DNA of 12,110 nt from an uncultured Lentisphaeria bacterium (GTDB lineage Bacteria > Verrucomicrobiota > Lentisphaeria > JABSQK01 > CAJWLW01): NCBI GenBank assembly GCA_913042885.1, contig CAJWLW010000122.1, positions 1-12,110 on the forward strand. Direction: 5' to 3'. Below are positions 7,483 to 12,110 of the stretch, piece by piece. The stretch's first letter is position 1, and every line of letters starts with the position of its first letter. The position numbers and the translations under genes were made by a program. The notes below the pieces were generated by a model. It had not been told where the DNA came from. It was given only the letters and a program-made list of their open reading frames with translations, and did not search any database.

Positions 7483-7587
7483 GATTGCCTGGCATCCTTT
7501 TTACTATTTGTCTGTCACAAGTTCGTAGCGCCTGAACGGAAATCCTTCCCCCGGCTTGCGAGTGATTGAGCGGCAGGTTCAGCGAAG

Positions 7588-7632
7588 GATCGATGATGTG
7601 TATATCCGCGTTGCAGCTGGTGCTCATCGATC
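7588..7632. repeat. 9-bp inverted repeat GATCGATGA / TCATCGATC
   Basis: GATCGATGA (7588-7596) is the perfect reverse complement of TCATCGATC (7624-7632), with a 27-base spacer. On the plus strand it is followed by ATTTTTC, weakly like a terminator tail, but no plus-strand gene precedes it. It lies about 105 bases upstream of the cyclase start, so an operator or an RNA structure is possible. Confidence 0.35.
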
Positions 7633-7761
7633 ATTTTTCGACAATGCTGAGCAGGTGCCGAAAAGGTGCCCGCAGCGCAGCGCAGGGGGCTTTCGTTCAG
7701 GCACTACACCGCTACACCACGACACTACTATGCCCGGAACGTACCGAGTCATTGCCTGTTT

Positions 7762-7797
7762 TGCAACCGAAAGAAACGCGACAAAATTCGGGTTGCA
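7762..7797. repeat. Stem-loop downstream of the Lpt permease gene
   Basis: TGCAACC (7762-7768) pairs with GGTTGCA (7791-7797). After a one-base bulge, GAA (7769-7771) pairs with TTC (7787-7789), leaving a 15-base loop. It lies about 70 bases past the permease stop in that gene's direction. No U-tract follows on the minus strand, so it could protect the 3' end or be incidental. Confidence 0.35.
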
Positions 7798-7864
7798 GGG
7801 CCATCTCTGAGCTGCTGAAAAAAGTTAACACATTGCAATTTGATATGTTCCGTTTTTCGTGGGA

Positions 7865-8956
7865 TCAGCGTTTGCGCCACAGCAGCACCAATCCGACCAC
7901 CTGGCAGGCAATGTTCGGCAACCACATCAACACATGCGGCGAGACAATCGATTTGTCCTGGACCGTCTCGAAAATGGTCAGCAGTCCGTAATACAACAAC
8001 ATGACACCGACGCCGATGAGTATGCCGGGCGAGCGCTCGCGGCGGTTGATCTGCAGTCCCAACGGGATGGCCAAAAGGATGAACGAGACAGGAGCGAAAG
8101 CCATTGCTACGCGCTTGTGCGCTTCGACGAACAGCGGTGCCGGATTGTCTCCGGCCTCGGTGTACAGCACGATGTACGTCAGGAGTTGTGTAAGATTCAT
8201 CTGCTTCGGGCGCCGTGACAACGGCCGGCGATTGAAGCGTGAGCCGTAGTCGACCGAGTATTTGAACTCGGAGGAATAGGTGGTGGCGCTGCGGTCGCCC
8301 GGGTTTTCCGGGTCCAGGATAGTGAATGACACGGACGATAAATGGACATCGAGGATTTTTTCGGCCGCGTGAACGATGAGCCGGCCTTCGCGGGCATGGA
8401 TGTCGTCACGCAGTCGCCCCTGGTCATCGAGCCGGTAAATGTGGATGTTCTCGACCCGGTCCCCGTCACGCTTGTCAATGGAGATCTTCGTGCCGTCGAA
8501 GATTTCGACGAACCGGCCCTCGTCGAGGATTGTCAGCGGATCCCTGACGCCCTGTTCACGCACCAACCAGCGGGCGTCATGGTTGAAGTTTGGAGCGATA
8601 TAGAGTTGTAGCCAGCCGCACAGAAAACTCAGTAGCATGCTCAGCAGAATCGCCGGCGCACTGATTTGCAGGAGGCTGACACCGCTGGCGCGCACCGCCG
8701 TGATCTCGTAATCGACCGACATGCGGTTGAACAGCAGGATCGTCGACAACAGCAGACCGAAGGGGATCGTATAGCCGAGAATCTGCGGCAGCTTCAACAG
8801 GACGAGCTGCAGCAGCGGGATCACGGAAACCCCCTGTGCCAGCAGTCCCGAGAGCTTGGCGAAACTGCCGACAACGAGGATGAAGGAGAGCACGACAATG
8901 GCCAGGGCGAGGGTCGTCAGCAGGTTCCAGCAGATATAGCGGTTGATGATTTTCAC
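7865..8956 (-). CDS. LptF/LptG family (YjgP/YjgQ) permease
   Basis: This 363-residue inner-membrane protein belongs to the family whose paired members LptF and LptG form the channel of the LptB2FG ABC transporter. That complex pulls lipopolysaccharide from the inner membrane and feeds it to the periplasmic bridge. The expected topology is seen: three N-terminal membrane segments (about 12-32, 47-77, 97-120), a periplasmic beta-rich domain (about 121-280), and three C-terminal segments (about 282-302, 310-330, 341-360). The typical coupling region EAHKRVAMAFAPVSF followed by IPLG is at 278-299. Translation starts at a GTG whose bases overlap the TGA of the upstream TPR/membrane protein gene (GTGA), and no Shine-Dalgarno is visible, so it is probably translationally coupled. 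Only one permease is present here; the partner and LptB must lie elsewhere. I cannot decide between LptF and LptG, so no symbol is given. Confidence 0.87.
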   Translation of the reverse strand: MKIINRYICWNLLTTLALAIVVLSFILVVGSFAKLSGLLAQGVSVIPLLQLVLLKLPQILGYTIPFGLLLSTILLFNRMSVDYEITAVRASGVSLLQISAPAILLSMLLSFLCGWLQLYIAPNFNHDARWLVREQGVRDPLTILDEGRFVEIFDGTKISIDKRDGDRVENIHIYRLDDQGRLRDDIHAREGRLIVHAAEKILDVHLSSVSFTILDPENPGDRSATTYSSEFKYSVDYGSRFNRRPLSRRPKQMNLTQLLTYIVLYTEAGDNPAPLFVEAHKRVAMAFAPVSFILLAIPLGLQINRRERSPGILIGVGVMLLYYGLLTIFETVQDKSIVSPHVLMWLPNIACQVVGLVLLWRKR

Positions 8957-11001
8957 GGTAACGGCGGCGGTGTGAGGAGCGGTCGCTGGACGTTTGCCTC
9001 GGTGGGCAGGAACTTGTTGATTCGATCGATCATCCCCGGGGCGTCACGATGACCTGCTTTGCGGGCGTCGTAGAATCGGTTGCGGGCCTGGCGGTAAAGT
9101 TCGAGAGCCGCTGCCTCGTTGCCTTTGCCCCGTTCGTTCCCGGCCATGGTAAAGAGCGCGACGCCCCAGTTATAAGGTCCATCGTCCAGGCCCTTATCCG
9201 CTTCCGCGGCCAGTTGGAAATGCTTGAGCGCCATGGGATAGTTTTTATAGTTTTTGAAATAAATCGATCCGATGTTGTTGTGGGTGCGGGCATAGCCCGG
9301 CCGCAACCTCAGCGCCTCCTGATAAGCGGCCAGTGCTTCATCGAACCGTTGCAATTTGCGGTAGACGTTGCCGATATTGTAGTACCGAGTATGATCCACG
9401 TCACAAGCGAGGGCTTCCGTGAAGTGTGTCAGTGCCTGTTCGTACTCTGCGATGGCGGCAGCTTCCTCACCTGCCTGGCGCAGGTCATTGCCCTTGTCCT
9501 CGTAGCGGACGGCGAGGTTGTTCAGTGCTTTGTAGTTGCAGTTGGTAACCTGCAGCGCGTGCTCGCACAATGTCGTGTCGTTCTTCCAGATGGCGGCCTG
9601 GCGCGTCGACAGCACAGCGCAAACCGCCAGCAGCACACCGGCAACGACAGCGAGAACTTTGCGGGCAGACGGTGACGTTGCCCGCGTCGCGATAGCCCAG
9701 GTGACGGCGACGAACAGGCCGATATGCGGCCAGTAGGTGTAGCGGTCTGCCATGCTCTGCTTGCCGACCTGCAGGATGCCGATGACTGGGACCATTGTAC
9801 CGAGGAACCATAGCCACCCGACTATCAGCCATGGTGCGCGGCGCCAGTACAGGCACACGACAACCGTTACGACGACGAGCAAAGCCAGGGCGGCTGCAAA
9901 GTGCCAAGTGGACAGGCTGTCGCCGGGGTGCGGATAGAAAAACGCCAGTTGCGTCGGGTAGATCGTCAACCAGATGTACTTCACATAGGCGACGGTGGCG
10001 TTCATCACGCGAATGCTCATCGAAAACTTCTCGATGTCCGCCACCGCACCGCCCTTGCCTTGCACGAAGACTGTTGTCACCGCCGACCCCAGCACGACAG
10101 CGAACAGAGGCAGCTTCTCGAGAATCAGCATGCCGATGCTGCGCGCCAGCTCACCGGCCTTTGCCAGCTTCAACAACTGTCGGTTGCCTTCCGGCGCCGG
10201 TGCGAAGCGGTAGCGGCCGAGCGGCCAGAAGTCGAGCAGCAGAAGAACACACGGAAACGTCACCAGCATCGGCTTCGACATCAGGCTGAAGACGAGCATG
10301 ACGGCACAGATCGCATACCACAGTTTTTGCGTTGATTCGACGTAGCGCAGGTATGCCAACATTCCGAGAAGCCCGAACAGCAGGAACAGCACGTCCTTGC
10401 GCTCCGTGCACCAGGCCACCGACTCGACGTGCAGCGGATGCAGCGCGAACAACGCTGCAACGAAGGCCGACGCCCAGAAACGTCCTGTGAACCGCCGCAG
10501 GACGTAGAGCAGCAGCAGTGTGTTTATGACATGCAGCAGCAGGTTGGTGAAGTGGAAACCGGCGGGGTTCAAGGTACGGTTGTTTTCGTCGCCCTCACCA
10601 TAGATTGTGCTGTCGAGCATCAGCGACAGCCAGGTGATGGGGTGCCAGTTGCTGGCGTCCCCACTCGTCAGCGCCCACTTGATCGTGTCTTCGTGCAGAC
10701 CGGCCCTGACGTTACCGTTTTCGAAGATATAAACGTTATCGTCGAAGTGCACGAAATCGTGGCCGAGCACCTGTATGTAGACCAGAACATTGACGACGAC
10801 CAGCGCGGCGTAGACCAGCCGCACGTGCTTCTTGCTGATTCGTGCCGCCCGCTGCCGCCGGGGCGATTTGTCGCTGCCGTTTACTGTGGGTGTATCACCC
10901 GTAGCAGGCGCACCGTCGGCTGCCGTGGCGACATCGACGGCGGGTTCTGCGGACGCCGCAGATTTTTGTGGTACTTTGCGTTTTCGGTCGCTGCGTGCCA
11001 T
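8953..11001 (-). CDS. TMTC-like GT-C membrane protein with C-terminal TPR repeats
   Basis: This 682-residue inner-membrane protein resembles the TMTC (transmembrane and TPR) glycosyltransferases and their bacterial relatives, usually annotated only as TPR proteins. Residues 1-60 are a basic, Ala/Thr-rich cytoplasmic extension. About ten hydrophobic segments follow between 61 and 467. The first extracytoplasmic loop has FDDNVYI (D87, D88), where GT-C enzymes carry catalytic or metal-binding acids. Other shared landmarks are FHFTNLLLHVINTLLL at 149-164, HPLHVESVAWCTERKD at 188-203 and ADRYTYWPHIGLF at 418-430. Residues about 489-650 form TPR helices, including a clear repeat at 537-570 (YYNIGNVYRKLQRFDEALAA) predicted to lie outside the cytoplasm. 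Animal TMTCs transfer mannose from dolichol phosphate to proteins; polyprenyl-phosphate-sugar use here is an inference. The gene follows cysH by 57 bases and overlaps the Lpt permease start by 4. Acceptor and sugar are unknown. Confidence 0.8.
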   Translation of the reverse strand: MARSDRKRKVPQKSAASAEPAVDVATAADGAPATGDTPTVNGSDKSPRRQRAARISKKHVRLVYAALVVVNVLVYIQVLGHDFVHFDDNVYIFENGNVRAGLHEDTIKWALTSGDASNWHPITWLSLMLDSTIYGEGDENNRTLNPAGFHFTNLLLHVINTLLLLYVLRRFTGRFWASAFVAALFALHPLHVESVAWCTERKDVLFLLFGLLGMLAYLRYVESTQKLWYAICAVMLVFSLMSKPMLVTFPCVLLLLDFWPLGRYRFAPAPEGNRQLLKLAKAGELARSIGMLILEKLPLFAVVLGSAVTTVFVQGKGGAVADIEKFSMSIRVMNATVAYVKYIWLTIYPTQLAFFYPHPGDSLSTWHFAAALALLVVVTVVVCLYWRRAPWLIVGWLWFLGTMVPVIGILQVGKQSMADRYTYWPHIGLFVAVTWAIATRATSPSARKVLAVVAGVLLAVCAVLSTRQAAIWKNDTTLCEHALQVTNCNYKALNNLAVRYEDKGNDLRQAGEEAAAIAEYEQALTHFTEALACDVDHTRYYNIGNVYRKLQRFDEALAAYQEALRLRPGYARTHNNIGSIYFKNYKNYPMALKHFQLAAEADKGLDDGPYNWGVALFTMAGNERGKGNEAAALELYRQARNRFYDARKAGHRDAPGMIDRINKFLPTEANVQRPLLTPPPLP

Positions 11002-11058
11002 GCCGATCTATCGTTGCCAGTAAGGGATTCCGGTTCGCGGGCGTCGCTCTGATCCGGT

Positions 11059-12072
11059 TCAACCGTCCGCGCCGGTATGCAAGCCGCATTCACGCTGGGT
11101 CTCGTCTTCCCACCACCAGCGCGCAGCGCGTTCGTGTTCACCGGGACGGCTGACGCGGGTGCACGGTTGGCAGCCGATCGATATGAAGCCCTGATCATGC
11201 AGCTCGTTGTACGGCACGCGTTCCTCGCGGATATAGGCCCACACCTGGGCCGAGCTCCAGGCTGCCAATGGATTAAATTTTATCAGTTCCGCGCCGCGTC
11301 CACTGAACGCCATATCCTTTTCTATGACGTTGAGATCCGACCGCGTCGCGGGGCTCTGGTCCAGGCGTTGTCCGGTGACCCAGGCATCGAGCTTTGACAG
11401 TGCCCGCCGCAGCGGTTCGACTTTGCGAACTGCGCAGCATTCACTATGGCCGTCACGGTAGAAGCTGAACAGCCCTTTCTCACGTACCAGCGCCTCGACC
11501 GCGGCGGCCTGCGGCGACATCAGGCTGATCTCGATACCATAATGATCACGCACGCGCTCAATGAAATGGTAGGTCTCCGGGTGCAGTCGTCCGGTGTCGA
11601 GGCAAAATACCGCGAATGCGTGGCCCGACTTTACGGCCATGTCGATCAGCGCCACGTCCTCTGCGCCGCTGAAAGCGAAGCCGCAGCCGTTGCCGTAACG
11701 GGACAGGGCCCAGTTGACGATTTCTTGTGGCGTTTGTCCCTGCAGTTCGTCCAATGCCGCCTGTGTGTCTACGGCACCGGCGGCCTTGCGACTCGGGCGC
11801 TTGGCATCGGGAAATGTCTGCTTGAGAAACTTTGCGATGCTGGTGAAAACCGTTTTCTCGTCACTGTCCTCGACGATAAAAAACGGTGCGACGTCAATCC
11901 CGTATTTCGCGCCCAGCTTCATGCCGTCCGACTGTGGGTCTGCTTCGTCGGCGATGACAACCTCATCGATCCTGTCCCAGACGTCACGGACCCGGAGCAT
12001 CTCCTCCGCCTGCAGGCATTTCTTGCATGGCTGACCGTCGGCCAGCTCCTTCTTGACCATAGTGATGTGCAT
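11059..12072 (-). CDS. cysH: APS reductase with N-terminal thioredoxin/glutaredoxin-like domain
   Basis: This 337-residue enzyme should reduce adenylyl sulfate (APS) to sulfite and AMP in assimilatory sulfate reduction. Residues about 1-88 form a thioredoxin-fold domain with a CxxC active site (CKKC, 16-19) and a cis-proline motif (VAPFF, P63). Residues about 103-332 are a CysH reductase: nucleotide-binding SGAEDV at 135-140, TGRLHPETY at 160-168, iron-sulfur ligands CC (212-213) and CQPC (C301, C304), and the catalytic C-terminal ECGLH (C329). The two cysteine pairs bind a [4Fe-4S] cluster in APS-using enzymes and are missing from PAPS-specific ones such as E. coli CysH, so APS is the likely substrate. 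The fused redox domain probably supplies electrons to the catalytic cysteine. Plant APR has its redox domain at the C-terminus, so the order is reversed. The ATG has AAGG about 7 bases upstream. It is the first of three minus-strand genes. Confidence 0.92.
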   Translation of the reverse strand: MHITMVKKELADGQPCKKCLQAEEMLRVRDVWDRIDEVVIADEADPQSDGMKLGAKYGIDVAPFFIVEDSDEKTVFTSIAKFLKQTFPDAKRPSRKAAGAVDTQAALDELQGQTPQEIVNWALSRYGNGCGFAFSGAEDVALIDMAVKSGHAFAVFCLDTGRLHPETYHFIERVRDHYGIEISLMSPQAAAVEALVREKGLFSFYRDGHSECCAVRKVEPLRRALSKLDAWVTGQRLDQSPATRSDLNVIEKDMAFSGRGAELIKFNPLAAWSSAQVWAYIREERVPYNELHDQGFISIGCQPCTRVSRPGEHERAARWWWEDETQRECGLHTGADG

Positions 12073-12110
12073 ACATCAGCCTTTTTCTGCGATTTCAGCA
12101 TTACTCAGGT
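12073..12110. other. Right edge, upstream of cysH
   Basis: Only 38 bases remain. On the minus strand they contain the AAGG ribosome binding site of cysH and several stop codons, so an upstream gene may end just beyond or within this segment. Nothing further can be supported. Confidence 0.4.

Larger units (their letters stand above)
7483..7864. other. Intergenic region upstream of the cyclase and downstream of the Lpt permease gene
   Basis: These 382 bases hold no supported gene. Short open frames exist but lack ribosome binding sites and protein-like composition. As the 5' flank of the cyclase gene it presumably contains that gene's promoter, but I see no convincing -35/-10 pair on the minus strand. 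Two inverted repeats are listed separately. No complete CRP-type palindrome (TGTGA-N6-TCACA) was found, only an isolated TCACA at 7515-7519. Confidence 0.5.

Noticed and set aside
7504..7519. CRP-like site upstream of the cyclase gene
   Set aside because: Only one half-site (TCACA at 7515-7519) is present; the expected TGTGA at the partner position is absent.

Overview
The window carries eight complete protein genes and possibly the last codons of a ninth at the left edge. No rRNA, tRNA, CRISPR array, transposase or phage gene is visible. The sequence is fairly GC-rich with dense coding. An LptF/LptG-type lipopolysaccharide permease and a lipobox-bearing lipoprotein indicate a Gram-negative bacterium. 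The style of the PNPase, the stand-alone AICAR transformylase and the TMTC-like membrane/TPR protein point, by impression only, to the PVC lineage (Verrucomicrobiota, Lentisphaerota, Kiritimatiellota) or a similar environmental group rather than a classical proteobacterium. That placement is an inference and has not been tested.

Left region (1-2503): a small rhodanese-domain lipoprotein gene (+) converges, with only 6 bases between stops, on a two-gene minus-strand operon. That operon encodes a stand-alone AICAR transformylase (the second half of PurH only) followed, through a TGATG stop/start overlap, by a glyoxalase II-like metallo-beta-lactamase hydrolase.

Middle region (2504-7482): pnp (polynucleotide phosphorylase) diverges from the purine operon. 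It has its own sigma70-like promoter and a leader of roughly 290 bases that contains a long-range inverted repeat. It has an excellent ribosome binding site and is not preceded by rpsO. It converges on a 792-residue class III adenylate cyclase with GAF-GAF-PAS-catalytic-C-tail architecture, like cyanobacterial CyaB1/CyaB2. Its second GAF domain has an exact NKXnFX3DE cyclic-nucleotide-binding signature.

Right region (7483-12110): a non-coding stretch of about 380 bases with two inverted repeats separates the cyclase from a minus-strand cluster. In transcription order this is a thioredoxin/glutaredoxin-like domain fused in front of an iron-sulfur APS reductase (CysH), a TMTC-like GT-C membrane protein with C-terminal TPRs, and an LptF/LptG-family permease that overlaps it by 4 bases (GTGA). 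The last two look translationally coupled and suggest an envelope glycosylation or lipid-export role.

Most genes are housekeeping or signalling. No clearly undescribed system was found. The most unusual items are the reversed Trx-CysH fusion, the TMTC-like/Lpt permease pair, the domain-reduced PurH and the structured pnp leader.
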